DNA of 64,000 nucleotides from VRUE01 sp963703175 (GCA_963703175.1 OY969794.1:1550001-1614000); one strand, 5' to 3'. Positions 23,084 to 30,901 are shown, counted from the stretch's first letter. Numbers and translations: made by a program. The notes: generated by a model not told the origin, from the sequence alone.

Positions 23084-23500
23084 TTAGTTCTCGCCCGCGG
23101 TGGCCGCCACGAAGGCGGCCACTTCGTGGGCCTGCTCCTCGTTGAGGATGCCGCCGGGCATCCGGCCTGGGGTGGTGCTGCTGTCGACCCCGTTTTCGAC
23201 CGCGTTGAGGACGCGGCCTTCGGTCGCGTTGATCGTGTCGGCTGCGGTCGGCCCTTCCGGTGGGCCGTTGGGGGCCAGTAGTTCGTCGAGGTTCGGCCCG
23301 TAGTTGCCGTCGGTCCCGGCCGCGTAGAGCGTGTGGCAGGTGCCGCAGTTGGTCTGGAAGAGGCTCTGACCGCCCTTCAGGTTCGCCGGCACGGGCTCCG
23401 CGTTCGCCGCGTCACCATCGGCGCGGAAGGCGAGCCAGGGGATCAAGGCGGCCAGGAAGATAATCAGCAGCCCGAAGACGATGAAGGTTTTCTTGCTCAT
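23084..23500 (-). CDS. Membrane-anchored c-type cytochrome
   Basis: Monohaem cytochrome c of 138 residues from the ATG at 23500, which overlaps the nth stop as ATGA. An uncleaved N-terminal helix (FIVFGLLIIFLAALIPWLAF) anchors it; the haem site is CGTCH near residue 50, and the distal Met is probably in PGRMPGGIL. Class I fold, ending with an AHEVAAFVAA helix. An electron carrier on the outer face of the membrane; no oxidase genes are nearby. Confidence 0.85.
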   Translation of the reverse strand: MSKKTFIVFGLLIIFLAALIPWLAFRADGDAANAEPVPANLKGGQSLFQTNCGTCHTLYAAGTDGNYGPNLDELLAPNGPPEGPTAADTINATEGRVLNAVENGVDSSTTPGRMPGGILNEEQAHEVAAFVAATAGEN

Positions 23501-24162
23501 TTTCGCCCGGCACGGTACCAGCAGCACATCCGGCGCAGCTCGCACTCCCCGCAACGGGGTTTCGGACGGCAGATCTCGCGGCCGTGTCGGATCAGGTTCA
23601 TGTGCAGCTCGTAGGCGTCTTCGGGCGGGACGATCGCCAGCATTTCGTCGTGCGCACGCTCGAATGAGGCCTTCGGTGGGAAGAGGCCGAGGCGGCCGCC
23701 GACGCGGTGGACGTGGACATCGACCGGGATCTCCGGGATACCCCAGGTGAAGATCAACACGCAGGCCGCGGTTTTTCGCCCGACCCCCGGTAGCGAGAGC
23801 AGGAACTCGAGCGACTCCTCGCGCGGCGCGGTCTCAGTCCAGTCGAGATCGGGGTGGTCGCCGAGCTGCTCGAGGATCGCCTGGATTCGTGGCGCCTTCT
23901 GCTTGGCCAGGCCGCCTGGCCGGATCGCCTCCTCGAGCTCATCGAGCGGCGCGTCCCGCACCTCCTCCCAGGTTGGGTAGCGCTCGCGCAGGCGGGTGAA
24001 GGAGCGATCGCGGTTGCGGTCGTTGGTGTGCTGGGAGAGCACCGTCTTGATCAGCTCGGCGATCGGATGCCCGTGCGGGTCGTTCAGCGGCTGCCCGTAC
24101 ATCTCGCGCAGCCGGTCGCGGATCGCCCGCACGCGGCGTTTGTCGGGTCGCTTCCAGTCCAC
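23497..24162 (-). CDS. nth: Endonuclease III
   Basis: Bifunctional DNA glycosylase/AP lyase for oxidised pyrimidines, 221 residues. Helix-hairpin-helix with the catalytic Lys is LPGVGRKTAACVL, the catalytic Asp is in PVDVHVHRVGGRLG, and four Cys near the C-terminus (CRPKPRCGECELRRMC) would hold a 4Fe-4S cluster, with spacing C-x5-C-x2-C-x5-C, one residue shorter in the first gap than in E. coli. GTG start with no Shine-Dalgarno; TAGGGT lies 7 nt upstream. Divergent from the hydrolase gene with only 23 nt between starts. Confidence 0.92.
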   Translation of the reverse strand: MDWKRPDKRRVRAIRDRLREMYGQPLNDPHGHPIAELIKTVLSQHTNDRNRDRSFTRLRERYPTWEEVRDAPLDELEEAIRPGGLAKQKAPRIQAILEQLGDHPDLDWTETAPREESLEFLLSLPGVGRKTAACVLIFTWGIPEIPVDVHVHRVGGRLGLFPPKASFERAHDEMLAIVPPEDAYELHMNLIRHGREICRPKPRCGECELRRMCCWYRAGRK

Positions 24163-24169
24163 GGCCGAG

Positions 24170-24179
24170 ACCCTATGCT
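24170..24179. promoter_or_regulatory. Overlapping back-to-back leaderless promoters (nth / hydrolase)
   Basis: Within the 23-nt spacer, TATGCT (24174-24179) stands 6 nt before the plus-strand GTG and TAGGGT (24175 to 24170 on the minus strand) stands 7 nt before the nth GTG. The two boxes share two base pairs, so one polymerase would exclude the other. Confidence 0.45.
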
Positions 24180-24185
24180 CCGCCC

Positions 24186-25013
24186 GTGGCGGTTGCTATC
24201 GAAGAGGGAGAGCTTGTTCTCAACGGTGTGCGGGTCTTCTACCGGCGCGTTCCGGGAGATGGGGTGCCCGTGGTCTATTGCCATGGGAATCCGACTCACA
24301 GCGAGGAAGCCGTTCCGCTCCTGGAAAGAGCTGGAGGCCCAGCGATCGCTATCGACATGCCGGGTTGGGGACGCTCGGACCGTCCCGATCCCGCCCGGTT
24401 CGACTACTCGATGTACGGACTCTCGGCCACCCTGGAGCGGTGTCTAGACGAACTCGGGGTCCGGCAGCGCAAGCTGGTCGCCCATGACTGGGGCGGCCTC
24501 GCCCTTATCGGCGCGCAGCGCCGACCGCAACTGGTCGAGAAGCTGGTTGTCATCAACACCGTGCCGCTGCTTCCCGGCTACCGCTGGCACTGGGTGGCCC
24601 AGCTCTGGCGGCGGCGACCGATCGGCGAGATCCTCAATCGGACCACGACCAAGTCCGGTCTGGCGCTACTGCTGCGCCAGGCCCGCGGCGACCACCGCAG
24701 CCCGATGCCCCCCGAGTTCGTCGACATGATCTGGGACCGATGGGATAGCGGCACCCAGGCGGCCCTCCTCCAGCTCTACCGCCACGCTGACCCTTCTCGC
24801 CTGGCTCAGGCCGGAGCGAACCTCGACAAGCTCACCTGCCCCGCCCTCGTCCTTTGGGGCGACCGCGACATCTACCTACCGCTGAAGTTCGGCCATGCCT
24901 ACGCCGAAGCGCTCCCCAACGCTGAATTCGATGCAGTCAGAGGCGCTGGCCACTGGCCCTGGATCGACGATCCCTCGGTCGTTAGTCGGGTCGTCGACTT
25001 TGTCGGCCGTTAA
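24186..25013 (+). CDS. Alpha/beta hydrolase, haloalkane dehalogenase/epoxide hydrolase type
   Basis: A 275-residue hydrolase. The nucleophile is Asp, not Ser: VAHDWGGLA with Asp at about 101, followed by a Trp as in haloalkane dehalogenases. The oxyanion region is YCHGNPTHSEE, the catalytic His is in GAGHWPW (about 256), and candidate acid residues are in LWGDRDIYLP (226/228). Asp nucleophile plus HGNPT strongly favours a dehalogenase-like or epoxide hydrolase role, but the halide-binding cap residues cannot be assigned by eye. Confidence 0.8.
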   Translation: MAVAIEEGELVLNGVRVFYRRVPGDGVPVVYCHGNPTHSEEAVPLLERAGGPAIAIDMPGWGRSDRPDPARFDYSMYGLSATLERCLDELGVRQRKLVAHDWGGLALIGAQRRPQLVEKLVVINTVPLLPGYRWHWVAQLWRRRPIGEILNRTTTKSGLALLLRQARGDHRSPMPPEFVDMIWDRWDSGTQAALLQLYRHADPSRLAQAGANLDKLTCPALVLWGDRDIYLPLKFGHAYAEALPNAEFDAVRGAGHWPWIDDPSVVSRVVDFVGR

Positions 25014-25022
25014 CGGGCCAAT

Positions 25023-25028
25023 TACAAT
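25023..25028 (+). promoter_or_regulatory. Predicted leaderless -10 box of the PAP2 gene
   Basis: TACAAT is followed by 6 nt and the ATG at 25035; no Shine-Dalgarno is present. Confidence 0.45.
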
Positions 25029-25034
25029 TGCTCG

Positions 25035-25811
25035 ATGTCTCGTGCCCTCTCCGCGATCGGGTCGCGCTTACCCCAGGGCTGGGGCGATGCGGGCCGCCAG
25101 CTCGGCATCCTGGTCGGTGTCGACGTTGCCTATGAGCTGGTTCGCGGGATTGCCGACGGCCAGCGCGCAGAGGCGATCGCCCACGGGCAGCAGGTAATCG
25201 ACCTAGAGCGCTCGACCCACACTCTGTTCGAGCCCAGCCTGCAGGCGTTCTTCTTGCCCGCGCACTGGGTGATCGATCTCGCCAACCAGCTCTACCTCAA
25301 CGCGCAGTTCTCGATCGCGCTGGGCTTCCTGGTCTGGCTCTACCTCTTCCGCAACGAGTCCTACTACTTCGTCCGCAACATGTTCGTCGTCTCGATGGGG
25401 ATCGCGTTGGTCGGCTACACGCTGTACCCGACTGCGCCGCCGCGGATGTTCCCCCAGCACGGCTTCATCGACACGATCACCGATTTCTCCAACGTCAACC
25501 ACGACTCCAGCCTGGCCAAAGTCTTCATCAACCCCTATGCAGCGGTACCGAGCATGCACTGCGCCTTCGCCCTGATGATCGGCGCCACGGGCGTGATGGT
25601 CTGCCGCAACTGGGTTGCGAAAGCATTCTGGGGGGCTTGGCCGCTCTTGATCGCCTGGGTAGTGATCGTCACCGGCAACCACTACTGGCTCGACGTCGGC
25701 CTCGGCTGGATGGTCGCCATCTCAGCAGCACTAGTCGCCAGCCGCCTGCTCGCCCGGGCTCGACCAGAGGCTTGGTCCTGGCGCAGCGGGCCCCAAGAAG
25801 CTGAGGCCTAA
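25035..25811 (+). CDS. PAP2-family membrane phosphatase / lipid transferase
   Basis: Integral membrane protein of 258 residues with about six helices. It shows the PAP2_3 (inositol phosphorylceramide synthase-like) motifs GYTLYPTAPPRMFP, AVPSMHCAFALMIG and TGNHYWLDVGLGW, which carry the two catalytic His and the Asp. Known relatives hydrolyse or transfer lipid phosphates at the outer membrane face. Followed by the CDP-alcohol phosphotransferase and Ino1 genes, it is a good candidate for dephosphorylating phosphatidylinositol phosphate to phosphatidylinositol; that role is inference. Confidence 0.8.
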   Translation: MSRALSAIGSRLPQGWGDAGRQLGILVGVDVAYELVRGIADGQRAEAIAHGQQVIDLERSTHTLFEPSLQAFFLPAHWVIDLANQLYLNAQFSIALGFLVWLYLFRNESYYFVRNMFVVSMGIALVGYTLYPTAPPRMFPQHGFIDTITDFSNVNHDSSLAKVFINPYAAVPSMHCAFALMIGATGVMVCRNWVAKAFWGAWPLLIAWVVIVTGNHYWLDVGLGWMVAISAALVASRLLARARPEAWSWRSGPQEAEA

Positions 25812-25927
25812 GGGGCCATCCCGGTAGGGGTGGAACGTCTTGTACTTTTTCGCGGGTAAACCCATCGGGCGCTAGCCGCAAAGCGCAACTCGAAAAAGTT
25901 AAGTGGAACCCCTACCGGGATGGCCCC
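25812..25927. repeat. Long intergenic inverted repeat D (20-bp arms)
   Basis: 25812-25831 (GGGGCCATCCCGGTAGGGGT) is exactly complementary to 25908-25927. Inside, ACTTTTTCG pairs with CGAAAAAGT, recalling the GTTTTTCGCC/GGCGAAAAAC inner stem of repeat A. It starts one base after the PAP2 stop codon and ends before the start region of the next gene. Confidence 0.85.
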
Positions 25928-25945
25928 GTCCTCCGCCGGATCGTC

Positions 25946-25951
25946 TAGCCT
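25946..25951 (+). promoter_or_regulatory. Predicted leaderless -10 box of the CDP-alcohol phosphotransferase gene
   Basis: TAGCCT is followed by 8 nt and the ATG at 25960, which supports this start over the GTG at 25903 inside repeat D. Confidence 0.4.
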
Positions 25952-25959
25952 CAACGCCA

Positions 25960-26616
25960 ATGGATTCGTCGGCGCCTCCGCGCCCCCCGAGCACTCGCCG
26001 CAACGGCCGGCAGGCCCGCAACGGCCAGGAGCTTCGCTCCTACGCGCGGGACCGCCTAATAGAGTCGCGGCTGACCCCGAACGCGATCTCGGTCGCCGGC
26101 CTGATCGGCAATTTGATCGCCGCCGCCCTGGTTACCCAGCGGCTCTTCTTCCTCGCGGGCGTCGCCTTCATCCTCGGCTCGGTGATGGACACGCTCGACG
26201 GGCGCTACTCGCGCATGTCGGGCAAGGGGACGCTGTTCGGCGCTTTCCTCGACTCGACCCTGGACCGGATCGAGGAGGGGATAGTGCTCGCCGCGGTCGC
26301 CGGCTACTTCGCCGCTACCGGCGACGATTTCGCCGCCGCAATGTGCGTGGTCGCGGTACTCGGCTCGCTGATGGTCTCTTATACGAGGGCTCGCGCCGAG
26401 GCTCTTGGGGTCGAGTGCAAGGTGGGGTTGGCGACGCGGCCCGTCCGGGTAGTAATACTCTCGGTCGGCTTGGTCTTTGCCAAGGGCGCTGGGCTCGGCG
26501 ATTTCGAGCTTCTGGCGCCGGCGGTCTACTTGATCGCGGTGCTGACCATAGTCACGACGATCCAGCGTGTATGGCACGTCCGAAACGAGCTATTGAAGGA
26601 GCCCCTCCCAAAATGA
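25960..26616 (+). CDS. pgsA: CDP-alcohol phosphatidyltransferase (probable phosphatidylinositol-phosphate synthase)
   Basis: Membrane enzyme of 218 residues joining CDP-diacylglycerol to an alcohol, here probably inositol 1-phosphate because ino1 is next. The family motif is present as MDTLDGRYSRMSGKGTLFGA followed by FLDSTLDR, with the four Asp in place; the usual Ala of DGxxAR is Ser here. A basic N-terminus precedes, then about five helices. The stop codon lies inside the left arm of repeat E. Confidence 0.85.
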   Translation: MDSSAPPRPPSTRRNGRQARNGQELRSYARDRLIESRLTPNAISVAGLIGNLIAAALVTQRLFFLAGVAFILGSVMDTLDGRYSRMSGKGTLFGAFLDSTLDRIEEGIVLAAVAGYFAATGDDFAAAMCVVAVLGSLMVSYTRARAEALGVECKVGLATRPVRVVILSVGLVFAKGAGLGDFELLAPAVYLIAVLTIVTTIQRVWHVRNELLKEPLPK

Positions 26617-26763
26617 CCGCGGCCCGGATGAGGCCGAATGACGCTGCGCGGATACGGCCCCTCCCCGGTGTCCCGCGTAGCGCTGCTACGCGGGAACCGT
26701 CTCGTGTCCGTCCCGCTTGGTCATCGACCTCCCCGGTCTCGCGCTCATTTCGGTCGGGGCTCC
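26598..26763. repeat. Structured intergenic element E
   Basis: Outer arms GGAGCCCC (26598-26605) and GGGGCTCC (26756-26763), with AAATGA (26611) paired to TCATTT (26745). The core holds the perfect hairpin TCCCGCGTAG-CGCTG-CTACGCGGGA (26671-26695). It shares GGATACGGCCC, CTGCGCGGAT and CCCGCTTGGTC with element G near 36.3 kb. It fills most of the 238-nt gap before ino1. Confidence 0.8.
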
Positions 26764-26854
26764 AAGGAGGCCCCGCGGTCTCCCGAGCTGTAACCAGCGC
26801 AAGCCCCGGGTTAGTTTGCCCGTCAGCCAGATCGAGAGAGGAACTTAGAGCTTC

Positions 26855-28018
26855 ATGAGTGAGACCAACGGAGCAAGTGGCAACGGCGCCGCCCCCGCGG
26901 ACGAGAAGGTCCGCGTCGCGATAGTCGGCGTCGGCAACTGTGCCAACTCCTTCATCCAAGGAGTCCAGTACTACAAAGACGCCGATCCCGCCGATGAAGT
27001 GCCGGGATTGATGCACGTCGACCTCGGTGGCTACCACGTCCGCGACGTCGAATTCGTCGCCGCTTTCGACATCGATTCCGAGAAGGTCGGCAAGGACCTC
27101 TCTGAGGCGATTTGGTCGGGCCAGAACAACACGATCAAGTTCGCCGACGTTCCCGAGCTGGGGGTCAAGGTCGAGCGCGGCATGACCCACGACGGCCTCG
27201 GCAAGTACCTCAAAGAGAAGATCACCAAAGCGCCGGGTGAGACTGCCGACATCGTCGGCATCCTCAAGCAGACCAAGGCCGATGTACTCGTCTGTTACCT
27301 CCCGGTCGGCTCCGAGGACGCGACCAAGTGGTACGTCGAGCAGGCGCTCAAGGCCGGCGTCGGCTTCGTCAACTGTCTACCGGTCTTTATCGCCCGCGAG
27401 GACTACTGGGGCAAGCGCTTCGAAGAGGCCGGTCTGCCGATCATCGGCGACGACATCAAGTCCCAGGTCGGGGCGACGATCGTCCATCGCCAGCTCGCCC
27501 GCCTCTTCCACGATCGCGGCGTGCGCGTCGAGCGGACGTCGCAACTCAACGTCGGCGGCAACATGGACTTCTACAACATGCTCGAGCGCGAGCGGCTCGA
27601 CTCGAAGAAGATCTCGAAGACCAACGCGGTCACCTCGATCATGGGCCACGACCTGCCCGCCGAGGACGTCCATGTCGGCCCGTCTGACTACGTCCCCTGG
27701 CTTACTGATCGTAAGTGGGCGCATATCCGCCTGGAGGGCAAATCGTTCGGCGACGTGCCGCTCAACCTCGAGCTCAAGCTCGAGGTCTGGGACTCGCCCA
27801 ACTCGGCCGGCGTCGTCATCGATGCGGTGCGGCTGATCAAGCTGGCGCTCAACAACGGCGTTGCCGGCCAGCTCGACGGCCCGTCCAGCTACCTGATGAA
27901 GTCGCCGCACAGCCAGCGGCCCGACGACGAGGCGCGCGAACAGACCGAGGAGTTCATCGGCAAGTACGCGCGCAGCAAGTCGCCGGCACCGGGTGGGGCG
28001 AAGGTCTCGGCGACCTGA
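26855..28018 (+). CDS. ino1: Inositol-3-phosphate synthase
   Basis: Converts glucose 6-phosphate to inositol phosphate with NAD; 387 residues, the short actinobacterial form. The Rossmann motif is VAIVGVGNCANSFIQGVQ; further conserved parts are CYLPVGSEDATKWY, FVNCLPVFIA, DDIKSQVGATIVHR, LNVGGNMDFYNM, and the catalytic Lys region ISKTNAVTSI. ATG start after GAGAGGAAC. Supplies inositol phosphate for the lipid synthase encoded upstream and, in many actinobacteria, for mycothiol. Confidence 0.96.
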   Translation: MSETNGASGNGAAPADEKVRVAIVGVGNCANSFIQGVQYYKDADPADEVPGLMHVDLGGYHVRDVEFVAAFDIDSEKVGKDLSEAIWSGQNNTIKFADVPELGVKVERGMTHDGLGKYLKEKITKAPGETADIVGILKQTKADVLVCYLPVGSEDATKWYVEQALKAGVGFVNCLPVFIAREDYWGKRFEEAGLPIIGDDIKSQVGATIVHRQLARLFHDRGVRVERTSQLNVGGNMDFYNMLERERLDSKKISKTNAVTSIMGHDLPAEDVHVGPSDYVPWLTDRKWAHIRLEGKSFGDVPLNLELKLEVWDSPNSAGVVIDAVRLIKLALNNGVAGQLDGPSSYLMKSPHSQRPDDEAREQTEEFIGKYARSKSPAPGGAKVSAT

Positions 28019-28022
28019 GCCG

Positions 28023-29303
28023 TTGCCGGGCGCGCCGCTCTCGATAGCCCAGGTCACGCCCCACCGGCGGGGCACGCCCAACCGGGTTAACGAGTACGTC
28101 GCTCAACTGGGCGACGAGCTGGAGCGGCGCGGCCACGAGCTGTTGCGGGTTTACGCCGGCGACTCGGTCAAGCGGCGGCTCGGCACCGACCCGCCCGACA
28201 TCGTTCACGTCCACGAGCCGTTCGCGCCGAGCATCTCATCGGCAGCGCTGCGCCACTCCTACTCGCTCAACGTCGCGACCTTCCACAAGCCGCAGGAGCG
28301 GGTGCTCTCGACCCAGGTGGCGCGGCCGCTGGTGGAGGTCTTCTTTGGCCGCCTCGATGCCCGCACCGTCGCCGCCGCGGCGACCGGCGAGCTGCTGGAG
28401 GGCTACTTCCCCGGTCCCTACGAGCTGGTCGAACCGGCGGGTGGGGGACGCCACTGGGGGGCCGTCGCAACAGAGTTCGAAGCGATCTACCGTCGCCTGC
28501 TCGCTCGCCGCCACGATCCGACGGGCAACGCCGAGGTGCGGCAGCGGATTGAAGGTCGACCGCTGATCGAGGTCGACTTGCACATGCACACTGACCACTC
28601 GCCCGACTGCGCAACCCCGGTCAAGGTGCTGCTGGAGACCGCCCGGGACCGCGGCCTCGGCGCGATCGCAGTCACCGACCACAACGTGGTCTCGGGTGCA
28701 CTCGAGGCGCGGCGGATCGCCGCTGAGATGGGCGACATCAAGGTGATCGTCGCCGAGGAGGTGAAGACCGCCGAACAGGGCGAGGTGATCGGCCTCTTCC
28801 TCGAGGAGAAAATCCCGCGGGGAATGACGATGGCGGAGACGATCGCTGCGATCCGTGCTCAGGGTGGCCTTGTCTACGTCCCCCACCCGTTCGACCGCTT
28901 CCACTCGGTGCCCGACTACGAGCACCTGCTCGACATCATCGAGGAGATCGACATCCTCGAGGTCTTCAACCCGCGGGTTGCATTAACCGCCTTCAACGAA
29001 GAGGCCGAGCGTTTCGCCCGCAAGTACCGGATCGTCCCCGGCGCTGGCTCTGACAGCCACGTTGCCCAGGGACTGGGCAGCGTGCGCGTGCGGATCCATG
29101 ACTTTGACGGGCCGGGCGAGTTCCTCGAGGCGATGCGCGACGCCGACATCACTCGCAAGCACAAGAACCTTGTCTACGTGCAGGCGCTGAAGCTTTTGCA
29201 GACGACGGGAAGGCCAAAGGCGGCCAAGCGCAGCGTCCCCGACGCCAAGCCGGTACGCGGTGGGAGGCCGCGCAAGAAACGGCGCCCGGCGAGCAAGAGC
29301 TGA
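28023..29303 (+). CDS. GT4-like N-domain fused to a PHP phosphoesterase domain
   Basis: Unusual two-domain protein (426 residues from the TTG at 28023; a GTG at 27993 overlapping ino1 is the alternative). Residues 1-165 look like the N-terminal half of a GT-B glycosyltransferase of the PimA type (IAQVTPHRRGTPNRVNEY, DIVHVHEPFAPSIS, VATFHKPQER), but the nucleotide-sugar-binding C-terminal half is missing. Residues 180-400 are a PHP domain with metal ligands DLHMHTDHSPDC, AVTDHN, VYVPHPFDR and GSDSH. The tail is very basic. It may be a phosphatase in phosphatidylinositol or mannoside metabolism; the partner substrate is unknown. Confidence 0.75.
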   Translation: MPGAPLSIAQVTPHRRGTPNRVNEYVAQLGDELERRGHELLRVYAGDSVKRRLGTDPPDIVHVHEPFAPSISSAALRHSYSLNVATFHKPQERVLSTQVARPLVEVFFGRLDARTVAAAATGELLEGYFPGPYELVEPAGGGRHWGAVATEFEAIYRRLLARRHDPTGNAEVRQRIEGRPLIEVDLHMHTDHSPDCATPVKVLLETARDRGLGAIAVTDHNVVSGALEARRIAAEMGDIKVIVAEEVKTAEQGEVIGLFLEEKIPRGMTMAETIAAIRAQGGLVYVPHPFDRFHSVPDYEHLLDIIEEIDILEVFNPRVALTAFNEEAERFARKYRIVPGAGSDSHVAQGLGSVRVRIHDFDGPGEFLEAMRDADITRKHKNLVYVQALKLLQTTGRPKAAKRSVPDAKPVRGGRPRKKRRPASKS

Positions 29304-29965
29304 TGCAGGAGGCGCGCGCGAAAGGAGCCACGCCCGGCCCGTCAAAGAGATCGCCGAGCGTGCCAGCCACCGACGACGAGATAAGAGAGAAGTACCTGGA
29401 GCGAGCGATCCGCGAGCTCAACCAGATGACCCACGACCTGCAGGAGTGTCCGCACTGTCCGCGCGGCAAGCTGATGCCGGTGCTGGGCTCGGGCCACCCG
29501 CAGGCCGACGTCTTCATGATCAAGCACGCCCCCGGCGTTGCCGAGATCGAAGAGGGGGTTGCTTTCTACGGTCGCGCCGGCAACGCGCTGATGAAAAGCT
29601 TCAAGCGGCTGGGGATCGACCCGCTGGTCGTCTACGGCACGCTCTGCGTCAAGTGCCCGATTGCCGAGCCCGACCTTGCCGCCGAGGAGTGCGTCCGCCG
29701 GGTGGTCGAGGAGCTGGCGATCGTCCAGCCGAAGATCGTCGTCGTCATGGGAGAACCGGCGCTGCGCGTCCTCAACGGCCTCAATGTTCCCCTCTCGCGC
29801 CAGGTCGAGCCGCGCGAGGGTGAGATCCAAGCCTTCAGCCCGACCATCGACGCCCTCTACACCCCCGATATCGACGAGTCGCTCGACGAGGAGGGTGCGA
29901 AGCAGCGCTTCTGGCGGTCGTTCCGTGTGCTCGGCGAGTGGTACGAGGATCTTCCACCGTATTGA
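29303..29965 (+). CDS. Uracil-DNA glycosylase superfamily protein (family 4-like, altered active site)
   Basis: A 220-residue member of the UDG fold. Four Cys suited to a 4Fe-4S cluster are seen (CPHC near residue 50, CVKC near 115), and AFYGRAGNALMKSF matches family 4. However the first catalytic motif, normally GEAPG, is KHAPG, and the His-Pro-Ser motif near the end is YTPDIDESL. The loss of both key positions suggests different substrate use or loss of glycosylase activity. ATG overlaps the preceding stop (TGATG). Confidence 0.75.
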   Translation: MQEARAKGATPGPSKRSPSVPATDDEIREKYLERAIRELNQMTHDLQECPHCPRGKLMPVLGSGHPQADVFMIKHAPGVAEIEEGVAFYGRAGNALMKSFKRLGIDPLVVYGTLCVKCPIAEPDLAAEECVRRVVEELAIVQPKIVVVMGEPALRVLNGLNVPLSRQVEPREGEIQAFSPTIDALYTPDIDESLDEEGAKQRFWRSFRVLGEWYEDLPPY

Positions 29966-30126
29966 CGGGCACCGCGGCGCAGATGCCCTTGCGGATGACG
30001 CGCCTGGACTGCGCATTGCGCCATCCGCCTCCTCACGAATAGCTCTGCTATTCGCTCGTCGGCGGCCGCCGCACTGCTTGTCCATTCGCGCCCCCGCAAG
30101 CACCTCTGCTTGCGGCGACCGTCAAT
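29961..30126. repeat. Structured intergenic element F
   Basis: Lies between convergent genes; the outer arms ATTGACGG (29961-29968) and CCGTCAAT (30119-30126) contain both stop codons. Two perfect inner hairpins: CGAATAG-CTCTG-CTATTCG (30036-30054) and CCGCAAGCA-CCTC-TGCTTGCGG (30094-30115). The core CTGCGC segment and the loop C-G/T-CTG relate it to elements E and G. Confidence 0.75.
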
Positions 30127-30901
30127 CCGGCGCCGCAGCGGTGGCAACAGAGGACATGGAGTCCACATTTCCTGAAGCGAGACCCCTGACCACGATCGTG
30201 TCCAGAGCGGTGTAGGCCGCCAGCTTCTTGCGGGCTGTGTCGCTGTCGGCTGCTGCTACGCCGACCGTGCCCTCGGGCTCGGCCAGGCGGTCGAAGTGGT
30301 TGCGGTAGCCGGCGTGGAGGTCGCGGTAGAAGGACTCCTCCTTGGCGAGGCGCTCGGCTGCGTCGGGGCCTACGGCGGTGCGGATGTAGCCGAAGACCGG
30401 CGGACACTCGCGGCCGGCCTCCTCGGCGCCGGCTTCAACCTGGAGCCTTGCGCGAGCGGCGAACTCGGGGGTCATCCAGTTGAAGAAGGCGCCGTCGAAC
30501 TCGGCGCCGGCGAGGGCACACATCTTCGGGCCCATCGCGGCGAGGACGAGGCGGACGCCGGGAAGGGCCTCGCGTAGATCCGGCAGCGACTCGCGCATCC
30601 GCGTCAGCGGCTTCTTGGAGAAGCCGGCGCCGACGCCCAGCCAGAGCTTCGCCGGGTCTAGGCCGAGCCGCTCGATGTCGGCGGCGATCTCCTGCGGCGG
30701 CGTGCGGTCGAGGGCAATCACGGCGACGCCCAGGTCGACCTCGGGCGCGGCGGCGGCAAACTCGGCGAGCGTCTCCAACCCCTTGGCGCCGGGGTGGTCG
30801 TTGGACCAGGCTGAGTCGTAGCCGAGCTTGGCGCAGCGTGCTGCCAGTGGCCGCGCCACCTCGGGGTCGAGTCCGGCTGCCACCCCGAAGCCTCGGCTCA
30901 T
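30122..30901 (-). CDS. LLM-class (luciferase-like, possibly F420-dependent) oxidoreductase
   Basis: A 259-residue TIM-barrel protein of the luciferase-like monooxygenase class, shorter than the usual 300-350. Motifs are LAARCAKLGYDSAWSND near the N-terminus, VDLGVAVIALDRTPPQEIA, LWLGVGAGF and DGAFFNWMTP. Actinobacterial members often use F420, but the cofactor cannot be fixed by eye. Its ATG overlaps the stop of the RNA methyltransferase gene (ATGA) and abuts repeat element copy 2. Confidence 0.75.
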   Translation of the reverse strand: MSRGFGVAAGLDPEVARPLAARCAKLGYDSAWSNDHPGAKGLETLAEFAAAAPEVDLGVAVIALDRTPPQEIAADIERLGLDPAKLWLGVGAGFSKKPLTRMRESLPDLREALPGVRLVLAAMGPKMCALAGAEFDGAFFNWMTPEFAARARLQVEAGAEEAGRECPPVFGYIRTAVGPDAAERLAKEESFYRDLHAGYRNHFDRLAEPEGTVGVAAADSDTARKKLAAYTALDTIVVRGLASGNVDSMSSVATAAAPD

